From positions 16,146-80,145 of the forward strand of contig DCBQ01000009.1 in assembly GCA_002313515.1 (NCBI GenBank): a DNA stretch of 64,000 nucleotides, in the 5' to 3' direction. Every line of letters starts with the position of its first letter. Within the stretch, counting starts at the first letter, position 1. The position numbers were made by a program, and so were the translations under genes. The notes below the pieces were generated by a model that saw only the letters and a list, made by a program, of their open reading frames with translations, did not search any database and was not told the origin of the DNA. Shown in pieces: positions 6,958 through 15,224 of this stretch. The stretch is from Candidatus Saccharibacteria bacterium UBA1103 (GTDB lineage: Bacteria > Patescibacteriota > Saccharimonadia > Saccharimonadales > Saccharimonadaceae).

Positions 6958-7968
6958 TTAGCTAAAGAATAGTTTCATAATGGCCCGTGCTACCGCGTCA
7001 GGATCATGACGAATCAGGGAACGCTGCGCCGCCAGTGGGTCCTTCTTAGACCTATTCTGCCACACCTGATCGGCCAGTAGCTTCGCACCAATCACCTTAT
7101 AGTGCGCGCCCTTTAACGCCTCCTGATCAATCGCTACCGGTAGCTCACCCGCCTTAGCGTATTTATCCAGCAGCTCCTGCGACGGCTGCTTAATGTTATA
7201 GATCACGTAATCCAGGAACTTCTCACCCGCAATGCGCTCCAGCTCGGCCGCATAATCATGTACCGCAAAGCCATCCGTCTGACCTGGTTTATTAATCAGA
7301 TTAGAGATATAGACCTTCTTGGCCGGTGCCCGCATTAGCATCTTGCCCATGCCCGGAATGGCTAGGCTCGGCGCCAAGGAGCTATATAGGTTGCCCGGCG
7401 CAATCACGATCATATCTGCCGCCTGAATTGCCGCCGCGGCCGCCGGATTCAGCTGCACCCGACCATGCCCGTCGCGCTTCTCTACCGAGATACGCGGATG
7501 CTTGGTAATTAGTTTGGATTCAGTTAGCACATCCTCGCCCCGAATCACCCGCCGACCATCCTTGGCCACTAGCGTTACACTATCCAAGGTCACCGGAATT
7601 ACCTCGCCGTCCACCCGTAGCACCTGCTCGGCTAGCTTTACGCCCTCGGCAAAGCTACCGGTCATCTTCTCTAGCGCCGTCAGAAACAGGTTGCCAAAGG
7701 CATGACCTGCAAAACTGCCCTCATCAAAACGGTAGTTAAACAATTCTCGCACCCGCGGGCTGGAACTCAGCGCCACCAAGCACTGTCGCACGTCGCCCGA
7801 CGGTAGCACGCCGTACTCGTCCCTTAGCTGCCCGGTCGAACCACCATCATCCGCCATATTTACCAGCACCGAGATATCCCGTGCATACTTCTTTAGTCCC
7901 GACAACACCACAAACGACCCGGTGCCGCCGCCGATTACTACAATCTTAGTTCCCGCAATCTTACTCAT
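6958..7968 (-). CDS. yvcK: gluconeogenesis factor YvcK (CofD-like)
   Basis: 336 residues. YvcK/CofD-family proteins bind UDP-sugars and, in Gram-positives, are needed for growth on gluconeogenic carbon and for correct cell-wall synthesis through PBP1. Seen: N-terminal VVIGGGTGSFVVLSGLK, then NMADDGGSTGQLRDEYG and PSGDVRQCLVAL, the signature nucleotide-binding blocks, and APGNLYSSLAPSL. Length is typical. Not visibly in an operon. A TATAAT box 10 bases before the ATG and no Shine-Dalgarno suggest a leaderless mRNA. Confidence 0.9.
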   Translation of the reverse strand: MSKIAGTKIVVIGGGTGSFVVLSGLKKYARDISVLVNMADDGGSTGQLRDEYGVLPSGDVRQCLVALSSSPRVRELFNYRFDEGSFAGHAFGNLFLTALEKMTGSFAEGVKLAEQVLRVDGEVIPVTLDSVTLVAKDGRRVIRGEDVLTESKLITKHPRISVEKRDGHGRVQLNPAAAAAIQAADMIVIAPGNLYSSLAPSLAIPGMGKMLMRAPAKKVYISNLINKPGQTDGFAVHDYAAELERIAGEKFLDYVIYNIKQPSQELLDKYAKAGELPVAIDQEALKGAHYKVIGAKLLADQVWQNRSKKDPLAAQRSLIRHDPDAVARAIMKLFFS

Positions 7969-7978
7969 ATTAATTTAT

Positions 7979-7984
7979 ATTATA
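7979..7984 (-). promoter_or_regulatory. -10 box of yvcK
   Basis: TATAAT on the minus strand, 10 bases before the ATG; leaderless type. Confidence 0.6.
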
Positions 7985-8047
7985 CTACCCTAGCGCAAAA
8001 CGCCTCCCATACGAATCAATAGCGGCGTCACAAATCGGCATTAGTAA

Positions 8048-8090
8048 AACACCTCCCTCTCGTAAAAGGAGGTGGGTCGCCCACATCCTC
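8048..8090 (+). repeat. palindromic repeat, family B, copy 1
   Basis: CACCTCCCTCTCG then AAAAGGAGGTGGGTCG and a GC-rich tail. It interrupts the 3' end of the CYTH pseudogene. Confidence 0.6.
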
Positions 8091-8295
8091 CTTGCTTTGA
8101 CCTTCAATCTCCAAGATATCGCCCAGGCCAGGCCAGCTATCTATCGACAGTTTAACATTATCTAGCTCGTATAGTTTACGCCTATTTTCTGGATAGCTAT
8201 TGAATGAGAGTCCGAGCTTTGGAATTCTAGTAGAGACTCCATTTCACACCATCCACGTCAAGCACTCGCCCTTCATATTCGATATCGTTCGTCAT
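8086..8295 (-). pseudogene. decayed CYTH-domain gene (adenylate cyclase/thiamine triphosphatase fold)
   Basis: The minus frame from ATG 8295 reads MTNDIEYEGRVLDVDGVKW and meets TAG after 22 codons. In another frame the next bases encode YELDNVKLSIDSWPGLGDIL followed by EIEGQSKEDV. Those are the N-terminal ExExK-like and C-terminal (ELDxVxLxIDxWPG, LEIEG) signatures of CYTH proteins, which bind triphosphates in a beta tunnel. The central part is missing, the frame is shifted and a family B repeat cuts the end. A dead remnant. Confidence 0.7.
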
Positions 8296-8359
8296 ATTAC
8301 CATTATTATACCAAATAGAATTACCCTCTAGCGTCAACTAGAGGGTAGAATTGTTACGA

Positions 8360-9163
8360 CTAAGAGCAGGTTCCAGTACGAATGCTGTCGGCTGCCCGAT
8401 AGGCCGCATCAGTAATTTGGTATTCGGGTGACGTGCCGCTACCTAGCCCCGACAAAACTTCAAGATCAGCCGCCAGATAACGCACTGCGTAGGCGTTAGC
8501 TACCGCTTCCGAATTGGTCGCCAAGCGCTGTACCACTGGCGGATCGGTGGCCTGACAACGCAGGTAAATGCTGCGATGCGCCAACTCGTGCCGGATGTAA
8601 TCTAGATAATGCACATCGTGAATCATCTGATCGTAACCAATCCACGCCTTGTTAGCGTAAACAGTATTAACGTCATCCGGACAATAAAAAGCGATGGTCG
8701 CAGAATCAAAATCACCCAGACACAAGACATTCACGTAGTCGTCGTACCAGACAACATCTGCGCCTGCTCGTTTAGCTAGTTGCTCAGCCTTGCCTGAATA
8801 ACTCCAGCTCCAGCCTGGTTGATAGCTGGCGATCGCCGTATCAATCTGATCAACCGAATTAGTCGATGTCGTCGAGCTACTATTCGAAGGTGTAGAGCCT
8901 GTTGCAGTCACCGTCGCCGATTTGGCACTGGCTGACGAACCGTCGCCACTAATCGCCTTACCGATATCACCGAACACTGCACCAGTGTTCTTAACAGCGG
9001 CAAGCAAGTTGTCGCCTACTGCTTTAGCGTGAGTCTCGATCTCACCAACACCACGCTTTTGTACCACTGGCACAATTATAAAATCCAGAATCAGCAAGAA
9101 TACAAAGATTCCCACGAAAGTCTGGGCCAGCCACTTGAGCAGCCCTTTGATAAAATCAAGCAT
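8360..9163 (-). CDS. membrane-anchored HExxH protein, putative zinc peptidase
   Basis: 267 residues from the ATG at 9163 (AAGGAG upstream). Membrane helix near 10-33, a Ser/Thr/Ala-rich linker (~75-108), then a globular domain containing RHELAH, an HExxH zinc motif, near residues 192-196, and Glu in NSEAVANAYAVRYL about 23 residues later as a possible third ligand. Four Cys could form disulfides, so the domain is probably outside the cell. Family not recognised. The motif suggests a metallopeptidase, but only the motif supports this. Confidence 0.65.
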   Translation of the reverse strand: MLDFIKGLLKWLAQTFVGIFVFLLILDFIIVPVVQKRGVGEIETHAKAVGDNLLAAVKNTGAVFGDIGKAISGDGSSASAKSATVTATGSTPSNSSSTTSTNSVDQIDTAIASYQPGWSWSYSGKAEQLAKRAGADVVWYDDYVNVLCLGDFDSATIAFYCPDDVNTVYANKAWIGYDQMIHDVHYLDYIRHELAHRSIYLRCQATDPPVVQRLATNSEAVANAYAVRYLAADLEVLSGLGSGTSPEYQITDAAYRAADSIRTGTCS

Positions 9164-9423
9164 CACGGTCTCCTTAGCCGATAGAAAGGTTCAATCAGAG
9201 GTGAGAACAACTGCCACCTCAAAACTATTCATATCATAACACTTTTGCTTAAATGTGTAAAGCTACCGGAGAACTGTTCATTTATAGTAAAAACACCTTG
9301 GGAAGGTCATACTTCTATGCTGAGCTAGAGCTCAACAACCCTCGCCCGCTATTACCATCACACCCAATACGATTTTAAAGTACCAGCAATGCCAAAGGTG
9401 TAGCCAACCATAAGTAGACCACT
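9164..9423. other. intergenic, no gene seen
   Basis: About 260 bases between convergently spaced minus genes with no supported frame, repeat or promoter, ending in the terminator at 9424. Confidence 0.5.
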
Positions 9424-9458
9424 TAAAAAGACCTAGCAATATTTCTATCACTAGGTCT
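9424..9458 (-). terminator. rho-independent terminator of the VWA/J-domain operon
   Basis: Minus strand stem AGACCTAG/CTAGGTCT with a 14-base loop followed by TTTTTAAG, 15 bases after the J-domain gene stop. Confidence 0.85.
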
Positions 9459-9472
9459 ATTTTAGGGAAAGG

Positions 9473-10351
9473 CTACAGAGCCAGGACACTATAACGAGGT
9501 AGACCAAAGCGATCGTACAAAACGTCGTCATAGTCGCGCAGCAGCTCATCAGAACTAGGCAACGACTTGACTGTACAGCCACGCACAAACCGCGACAGCA
9601 CAGGGTCTACAACAAGGTTACAGTGCAGGAGCTCATCGCATAGTGATTGAATCGCTCCACCGCCAGATGCAGCATCAATAGCATACGGATCGACGATCAC
9701 CAGTCCATGACCAGCATGATCGCCATTCTCGTAAACCACCGTATCGTGCAGCCTTAGTGACAAGTTTGCCTTATCCAACGCCGCACCCAGAAACAAAACG
9801 CGCTTAGTCAACCACGCCTGATTCTCGGGCTTAACATGCACCGCCGCCAAGTCATCAAACGACCAGATGCGCTTAGCTAGCGGCTTACTGCGCCACGCCA
9901 CATGATCGCCGTCACTTTGACGAATTGTCGTCCGCTTATCAATATCCGTCACGATAACAGGTGTATCATGGAGGATATCAGTCAGTTCGGACAGATCCGC
10001 CAACGTAGGAGAGGTGATCGTACTGCGACGAACCGTCAGCCATACGGCGGACGTTTCTGCAAATACCACCACAGACTCCGTACGCGCAAGTGCCACCATG
10101 GTTGAACTGCGCGAAGGTTTACTATCGCTAGCTGAGCCAGAGCTTTTACTCGCGCTGCGCTGCTGATAGTTACTCCACAGCTCGTTCAAGCGTGCTGTCG
10201 CCTCTTCTGCTCTCGGATCGGACGTTCGATCAGGATGGACGTCGCGCAGTAGTCGACGATGGTAGATGTCCGCCCGCTTAGCATTATTGCCAAACAGGCT
10301 GACAGCATCCACCGCGTCCAGCACAACATTAATTGATGATGCCGCGTCCAT
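9473..10351 (-). CDS. J-domain-like protein
   Basis: 292 residues from ATG 10351, one base after the TGA of the VWA gene (an upstream Met at 10405 would overlap it). The N-terminal ~65 residues look like a J-domain: helix, YHRRLLRDVHPDRT with the HPD motif that stimulates Hsp70 ATPase, then a helix with ARLNELWSNYQQ. A Ser/Lys-rich linker follows and then ~200 residues with no recognised family, carrying several Trp/Asp patches. Last gene of the PurA-like/VWA/J-domain operon. It may recruit DnaK to the VWA partner. That is inference. Confidence 0.7.
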   Translation of the reverse strand: MDAASSINVVLDAVDAVSLFGNNAKRADIYHRRLLRDVHPDRTSDPRAEEATARLNELWSNYQQRSASKSSGSASDSKPSRSSTMVALARTESVVVFAETSAVWLTVRRSTITSPTLADLSELTDILHDTPVIVTDIDKRTTIRQSDGDHVAWRSKPLAKRIWSFDDLAAVHVKPENQAWLTKRVLFLGAALDKANLSLRLHDTVVYENGDHAGHGLVIVDPYAIDAASGGGAIQSLCDELLHCNLVVDPVLSRFVRGCTVKSLPSSDELLRDYDDVLYDRFGLPRYSVLAL

Positions 10352-10352
10352 A

Positions 10353-11348
10353 TCACAGCCCCAAATCAGGCATGCGTTCAACAGTTGTAACACTGTCATT
10401 CGCATTGTCTGCCGGGACTACACTAGATCCCATCGCCTCATGCACAGCCGCCACCTCTTTGCCGGTAAATCCGGCTACCACCAGATCAGTCAGCAGGTCG
10501 GTTGAGGTCTGTTCAGCTGTCGCCAGCAAGGCAACAATCATTGCCGGTGCCAACGAGGCGTCATGGATTTTCATGACGTGCTGCGCACCAACTAACTGCG
10601 AATATTGTTTGTAGCTTTTTTGGCACTCAGCCTGAGTGGATCGTCCTCTGCTGTCATACATCGGGATAAGCACATAGATATTCCAATGCTCAGCCGCCGC
10701 ACGGAAAACCGAGACTGCGTCCAGATTGCCCTGCGGCTGCCGGTCGCCCACGAATTTCCGCACCTGGCTAGGTGTCAAATCCAGCGCTCGCTCGTCCCCA
10801 ACGATGAACAGATAGCCCTTTCGTTGACGTTTCTCCCACGAGTCGATTGACGTGTGATATGCCGCATAGTACGCCAGTAGCGTGCTAGTCTCACCGCCAT
10901 TGCCACCGCCACAACGCTCGAGATACAGATTGTCCAGCTCATCGTCGATCTTGTTGTCGGACTCGAACTGGCCAAACTGCAGCGGAACGAGGTCACAGTT
11001 CGCATCGCCATATGCGGCGATTGCAATCTGCGGATCTTCGACCATGCCATGCCGGATGATGGTGCCAAAGATCTCCTTGCCTTTTTGTTGCAAAATGGCA
11101 GGATTATCGCCCATCGATCCGGTCGCGTCCATGCCGATGATAATCGGCGTAACGTTAGGCATAGCAGCGCTGTCGCGTGCCTCACGAGTCGTCGGCTTGC
11201 CGTTAGGCATAACGTTCAGTGACTCGTGTGCTTCATATATCCCGGTCTGTTCAACTTTTTTGGTATAGTCGAAAACATGGCCGGAAATAATCTTCGTACG
11301 AATCACGCGATCGTACACATCACTGCTATAATTTGCACTTCCACCCAT
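10353..11348 (-). CDS. von Willebrand factor A domain protein
   Basis: 331 residues. PIIIGMDATGSMGDNPAIL near residue 92 is a MIDAS start (DxTGS in place of DxSxS). GGGNGGETSTLLA and a later GDERALD could supply the other metal ligands. Cytoplasmic, with no signal or membrane segment. Preceded by AAAGGAA and placed 31 bases after the PurA-like gene and one base before the J-domain gene, so all three are co-transcribed. VWA proteins in such bacterial operons often act as scaffolds with chaperones or AAA+ partners; no MoxR ATPase is present here. Confidence 0.8.
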   Translation of the reverse strand: MGGSANYSSDVYDRVIRTKIISGHVFDYTKKVEQTGIYEAHESLNVMPNGKPTTREARDSAAMPNVTPIIIGMDATGSMGDNPAILQQKGKEIFGTIIRHGMVEDPQIAIAAYGDANCDLVPLQFGQFESDNKIDDELDNLYLERCGGGNGGETSTLLAYYAAYHTSIDSWEKRQRKGYLFIVGDERALDLTPSQVRKFVGDRQPQGNLDAVSVFRAAAEHWNIYVLIPMYDSRGRSTQAECQKSYKQYSQLVGAQHVMKIHDASLAPAMIVALLATAEQTSTDLLTDLVVAGFTGKEVAAVHEAMGSSVVPADNANDSVTTVERMPDLGL

Positions 11349-11379
11349 AGTAATTCCTTTCTATGCTGGGGGGTGATTT

Positions 11380-12546
11380 TTACAGGCTAGTTTGCCAATG
11401 CTCCACTGACTGACCTTGGCCAGTCATTACAACTGGAGCATTATTAGCTATCTTGGATAAGGTTGAAGCAACATCATCCACCTCCATTCTCTGTCTGTCA
11501 TGCATTATTGCATGAGGATCCTGATCAATGCAGGATACAGCCAAGCAATTAGGCTGTACCGCATTAATCGCCTTCTTGAACAAGTCTGCATCAAGTAGTC
11601 CGGTACGCATGGCACCAGCCCATTTATACGGCTTATTATCATCTGGATACGCTGGCACAAATGACCCTTCGGTTGGAAATGGCCCCGCACCATGGCGCGT
11701 GTGATAGGTCCGGCTAATGCCAAGTACCCGCAGATCCGCAGGAATGCCCCGGCATAGCTCGTACGCACGTTGCGGCGTCATATCTCCATCAGTTATATGA
11801 GGATAGAAACCGTAGCGCTCGTCCAGCAAAATACCCTGGGCTGATTCAAAAATTAGCTGGGCATTCGGTTGGCACTTGATGTATCGCGCAACAAACTCAC
11901 GCGTGTCATGAACAAAGTTCACGCCGCATGCAGTCATGTCGCAATAAGCAGAGTGTAGGTCGATACATAGTTGCTGCAAATCAACGCCCGTTACGTCCAC
12001 GCCGAATTTGGCGTTAATCCACTTAGCCACCAGTGACAATTTGTCATATAGCGCAAACGGGGCAGCTATATCTGCCATACGCGGAGTTTGATCTGGGCAC
12101 TCTCGCTCGTATTCACGGGCGATATGAATACCTTGGCCAGTCGAGCCATGTCGATCATTACCACGACGCTCTTCGATTTCACAGATTGCGTGAGCGTGCA
12201 GCTTAGTTAGTAGCGGCGCATCACACGCCACCGCCAGCTTTTCCAGTATATTTCCACAGCAATTCGACAGGTCATCGGCTTCATGCATCAGCGCAAGAGG
12301 CTCAATCAGCATATCCGAATCCAACAGGGTCGAACAGCCGGACAGCGTCCCCGAGCCAAACTGTGAAAACGTGTGGTGAATACCGCTAATTCTCACGTTG
12401 TGCTGAGCCTGTGGGCCGCCGTTATGACGAATCACCAAAACCGGAATGCCTTGATTGCGTCGTTTTTCAGATAAGGTGGCAACCGCCATTCCCTTACCTT
12501 CGTCGCCGAAGCCTAGACCAACAACTGCTATTGGTGATAGCACCAT
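11380..12546 (-). CDS. divergent adenylosuccinate synthetase (PurA)-like protein
   Basis: 388 residues from ATG 12546 (AGAAAGGATCT upstream; a Met 30 codons earlier lacks a ribosome site). PurA-family marks: GFGDEGKGMAVA (GTP loop with catalytic Asp), NGGPQAQHNV (position of catalytic His), TYHTRHGAGPFPTE and MRTGLLDADLF near the C-terminus. PurA joins IMP and Asp using GTP. Here the TTTGRxRR aspartate-binding loop normally found before the RTGWLD block appears shortened to WAGAMRTG, so the amino acid or nucleotide used may differ. It heads an operon with VWA and J-domain genes, not purine genes, and is shorter than standard PurA (~430). Confidence 0.75.
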   Translation of the reverse strand: MVLSPIAVVGLGFGDEGKGMAVATLSEKRRNQGIPVLVIRHNGGPQAQHNVRISGIHHTFSQFGSGTLSGCSTLLDSDMLIEPLALMHEADDLSNCCGNILEKLAVACDAPLLTKLHAHAICEIEERRGNDRHGSTGQGIHIAREYERECPDQTPRMADIAAPFALYDKLSLVAKWINAKFGVDVTGVDLQQLCIDLHSAYCDMTACGVNFVHDTREFVARYIKCQPNAQLIFESAQGILLDERYGFYPHITDGDMTPQRAYELCRGIPADLRVLGISRTYHTRHGAGPFPTEGSFVPAYPDDNKPYKWAGAMRTGLLDADLFKKAINAVQPNCLAVSCIDQDPHAIMHDRQRMEVDDVASTLSKIANNAPVVMTGQGQSVEHWQTSL

Positions 12547-12658
12547 AGATCCTTTCTCTAAAATGAAAAGTACAAAATAGCGAGCTCTATCGCCCGCCAC
12601 TTTTAATATTATTCCACAATAAAGCCAATATTGCAAGCTTTGTCAATTACCCGTATGT

Positions 12659-13840
12659 CTACTCCGACTCTTCGTCGCCACCCAGCAGCTTCTTGCCCTT
12701 GATCTCGTAACGCAATCCAGTTAATTCGGAGGTCATATAGTCGTCGTTCAGTAGGCCCACAAAAGTGTCGACGTCCTTCTTGTCCATGATAATAATTGCG
12801 CCATCGTCAGTGGTCATCAGATCCAGCGCCATGTCCTCGGCATATTTAACCAGCTCATCCTGCGGCTTGGTACCTAGCTCCATGTTCTGTAGCTTGTTAA
12901 TAATCTTCGGTCGCCCCGCAATCATGGTATTAAGGTCTTGCCCCTCCGGGAAGTTCAGATTATAACGCGACATAATCTGCTCGACCTTCTTGTCGGTGAT
13001 CGCCTGCTTCTTGTAGGCGTAGCCGAACATCGCCTCGAACTTCTTCGGCGCAAAGGCGAAGATGCGTAGGTTTTTATCACTGCTGCCCTCTTCGGCCGCG
13101 TCACCACAGATTAGTACCTGGTTGTCCGTTGGCACCTTAAAGGCACTGACCGGCTTAAAGCTATCCAGCTTGCCATCCTCATCGATCTGCCAGGCGGTAC
13201 GCTCGTTTAGACTAGAGCTGCCCGAAATCTGTTTGCAGACATAAAACGGTTCGATATCTTTATGGGTGAAGCGCGCCACCACCATCTTAATGGTCTTGAA
13301 CTCGTGGTTATACTCGTCAAATGTTTCAATGGTTTCGCGCTCGTGCTCAATCACGGTCAGGACGTGGTTGGCGTTGGCCACCTGCTTCTGAGTGGAGTAC
13401 AGTAGCACACCCGGCTCGGCTTCGGACTTCTCAAAGGCGCGCACCTCCATACCTAGACCTGCGCCCTTCTCAATCTCGTTTAGAATTTCCAGGATGAATA
13501 CTGGCGCTACTTGCGGCATCAGCTCCTTGGCAATCGGTAACTGGTAAACCGTATAGTGTTTGTTGACCAGGAACAGCTCGACGTCCAAGTCATTCTTAAT
13601 ACGGCTAATATTGTTAGCCCAGGCAAAAATATCAAAACTGTTAACTTTAGTCAGGCCCTCGGGACGTTCGGGCGCGTAGTGCACCACAGCGGTAGTATCC
13701 ACCTGCACCTCGTCCTGCTGGCGCGCCATTTCCATTTCGATATCACGCTCGGCTGGCTCGGCAGTTTCAGTCTCAGCATCTGTATCGGTCGCAGGCTCCC
13801 CTTCCGCCTGCATTTTCTTCTCAGTATCTTCCTCGTTCAT
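12659..13840 (-). CDS. DUF4868/KwaB-like protein
   Basis: 393 residues. A Glu-rich acidic N-terminus (~1-50) then a cytoplasmic domain. The C-terminal LLNDDYMTSELTGLRYEI and the central FAFAPKKFEAMFGY resemble DUF4868, the family of KwaB from the Kiwa anti-phage system; this is memory-based pattern matching. No KwaA-type membrane partner is adjacent. TATAAT 7 bases before the ATG and no Shine-Dalgarno indicate a leaderless mRNA. The PurA-like operon follows 112 bases downstream on the same strand. It may be a defence gene or a lineage housekeeping homologue. Confidence 0.55.
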   Translation of the reverse strand: MNEEDTEKKMQAEGEPATDTDAETETAEPAERDIEMEMARQQDEVQVDTTAVVHYAPERPEGLTKVNSFDIFAWANNISRIKNDLDVELFLVNKHYTVYQLPIAKELMPQVAPVFILEILNEIEKGAGLGMEVRAFEKSEAEPGVLLYSTQKQVANANHVLTVIEHERETIETFDEYNHEFKTIKMVVARFTHKDIEPFYVCKQISGSSSLNERTAWQIDEDGKLDSFKPVSAFKVPTDNQVLICGDAAEEGSSDKNLRIFAFAPKKFEAMFGYAYKKQAITDKKVEQIMSRYNLNFPEGQDLNTMIAGRPKIINKLQNMELGTKPQDELVKYAEDMALDLMTTDDGAIIIMDKKDVDTFVGLLNDDYMTSELTGLRYEIKGKKLLGGDEESE

Positions 13841-13847
13841 AAGAGAT

Positions 13848-13853
13848 ATTATA
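13848..13853 (-). promoter_or_regulatory. -10 box of the DUF4868-like gene
   Basis: TATAAT, 7 bases before ATG 13840; leaderless type. Confidence 0.65.
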
Positions 13854-13866
13854 ACATAGCGGGAGA

Positions 13867-13903
13867 TGAAAAATAGGGAGCCAGCCGTATAGGCTAACTC
13901 CCT
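13867..13903 (-). terminator. terminator of the GalU-like gene
   Basis: Minus strand stem AGGGAGTTAGCC/GGCTGGCTCCCT (two G-U pairs) followed by ATTTTTC. Confidence 0.8.
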
Positions 13904-13937
13904 AGGGGTTTGCTAAGCGGAGAACCACACCAAATCA

Positions 13938-15023
13938 TTATTGACGTGACGGTATGCTGTGCGCCAGTGTTTCGGCCACGTATCCACGCAAATCCGGAGC
14001 CTGCATCAGGTATTGCACAAAGCGCTCTTTCTGATCGGGTTCTTGTATTGCGTAGACAAAACGCGCAAAGTTCAAGCTTGGCACATCACCCGTAGTTAGC
14101 CAGCGGCCAGCCACGCCGAGCGCCAACACGCTGTAGCCATCATCTGCCATTGCATTAATAGCATCCACGGTATTGAACTCGCGAAAACCCGGATCCTTGG
14201 CAGACTTCGGACCATTTGGCTGATAGCCCGCCCGCAAAGCGTAGTTGAAGATGTCATATGGCAAAATCATGCGACCCAGCGAAGCGATATGCGATGGCGC
14301 ATGCTCAGCACTAGCCTTTTCAGCTAAGCGCTTAACGCGGCCTTGCAAGAAACGGTTACCCTTAGCGGTGTGACTGTACTCAGCCTCGTGATCACCGAAG
14401 TCAAAGGTGCCAAACTTGGAAACTTCCTCTTTCGACACCTCTTGCGCCATCATCATGATATCCGCCGACCCGTTCTTGTACTCCTGTACTAGTTGTGCCG
14501 ACGGATTCTCACCGAGCACGTCATCATCAGCATATGCAACCAGGTAAGAATAACCCGGTTCGAACATACCCTTCTGGTACAGCGTATAAAGCGGTGAGAA
14601 GTTGCCATACGGCAGTTCTGGATCCTGCTCGACAATGTCTACCGGATAGCCCTGGATTTCGCGCAAGCGCTTCGCCAGGCTAACCTTATACATGCTACCA
14701 CTATCCTCAAGATAGCTCAGATATTCTGGATCGATCTCCTTAAAGATCTCCTGGTAGCGCCGAACAGCACGACCCTTGCGTGCCACCAAAACGACACGCC
14801 CAAAGCCAGACTCGAGCAATTCTCGTACACGCAAAACGATAATCGACTCACCGTCTTTGAGGTCTAGTACATCCTTAGACCCTAGCAGCCCAGCGGTTTG
14901 ACCCGCTCGACCACCAAAGCCACCCGATAGCAAAATTGCAAACTCCATACAAAGCTTAAAGTTGGACCGAGTTACAGCACTCAACTTTTCACCTGGCTCG
15001 ATCTTCGGTTTTGACACTAGCAT
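13938..15023 (-). CDS. nucleotidyltransferase, UTP-glucose-1-phosphate uridylyltransferase (GalU)-like
   Basis: 361 residues of the sugar-nucleotide transferase fold. Seen: a variant N-terminal loop AILLSGGFGGR (GalU has AAGxGTR), YGNFSPLYTL where the family has a G-rich substrate loop, AYADDDVLGENP as the metal-binding Asp region, GRMILPYDIFNYAL, and a C-terminal TVDAINAMADDG plus WLTTGDVPSLNFARFVYAI. GalU makes UDP-glucose for glycans. The altered P-loop means the substrate is uncertain. A possible AAAGTTG/AGGAGGAAAG ribosome site precedes the ATG. Own terminator. Confidence 0.75.
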   Translation of the reverse strand: MLVSKPKIEPGEKLSAVTRSNFKLCMEFAILLSGGFGGRAGQTAGLLGSKDVLDLKDGESIIVLRVRELLESGFGRVVLVARKGRAVRRYQEIFKEIDPEYLSYLEDSGSMYKVSLAKRLREIQGYPVDIVEQDPELPYGNFSPLYTLYQKGMFEPGYSYLVAYADDDVLGENPSAQLVQEYKNGSADIMMMAQEVSKEEVSKFGTFDFGDHEAEYSHTAKGNRFLQGRVKRLAEKASAEHAPSHIASLGRMILPYDIFNYALRAGYQPNGPKSAKDPGFREFNTVDAINAMADDGYSVLALGVAGRWLTTGDVPSLNFARFVYAIQEPDQKERFVQYLMQAPDLRGYVAETLAHSIPSRQ

Positions 15024-15118
15024 ACTTTCCTCCTAGCCTGAAAAGTTCGATTGATATTAGCACAAGCCCACCAGATCGACTCATACCAAATTAGTTATAT
15101 TATATCACAAATTTATCA

Positions 15119-15143
15119 CCTCCCTTTCATAGAAGGATGTGAC
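15119..15143 (+). repeat. fragment of palindromic repeat family B
   Basis: CCTCCCTTTCATAGAAGGATGTGAC, an eroded family B hairpin next to a family A copy. No gene lies in 15024-15224. Confidence 0.45.
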
Positions 15144-15154
15144 ACATAAAAACC

Positions 15155-15215
15155 AAAGTCCCGCCCTGTCAAGGGCGGGCAAGCTGGCGACGTAGTCGCC
15201 GCTGGGTGGGTTTTT
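15155..15215 (+). repeat. palindromic repeat, family A, copy 2
   Basis: AAAGTCCCGCCCTGTCAAGG... with two hairpins and a GCTGGGTGGGTTTTT end, stopping about 10 bases from the gatB stop codon. On the gatB mRNA strand the first stem is followed by ACTTTGGTTTTT, so it may terminate gatB. Confidence 0.85.
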
Positions 15216-15224
15216 AATAGCTGT

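Noticed and set aside
12659..13840. Complete Kiwa system
   Set aside because: Only a KwaB-like gene; neighbours are not KwaA-like membrane proteins.
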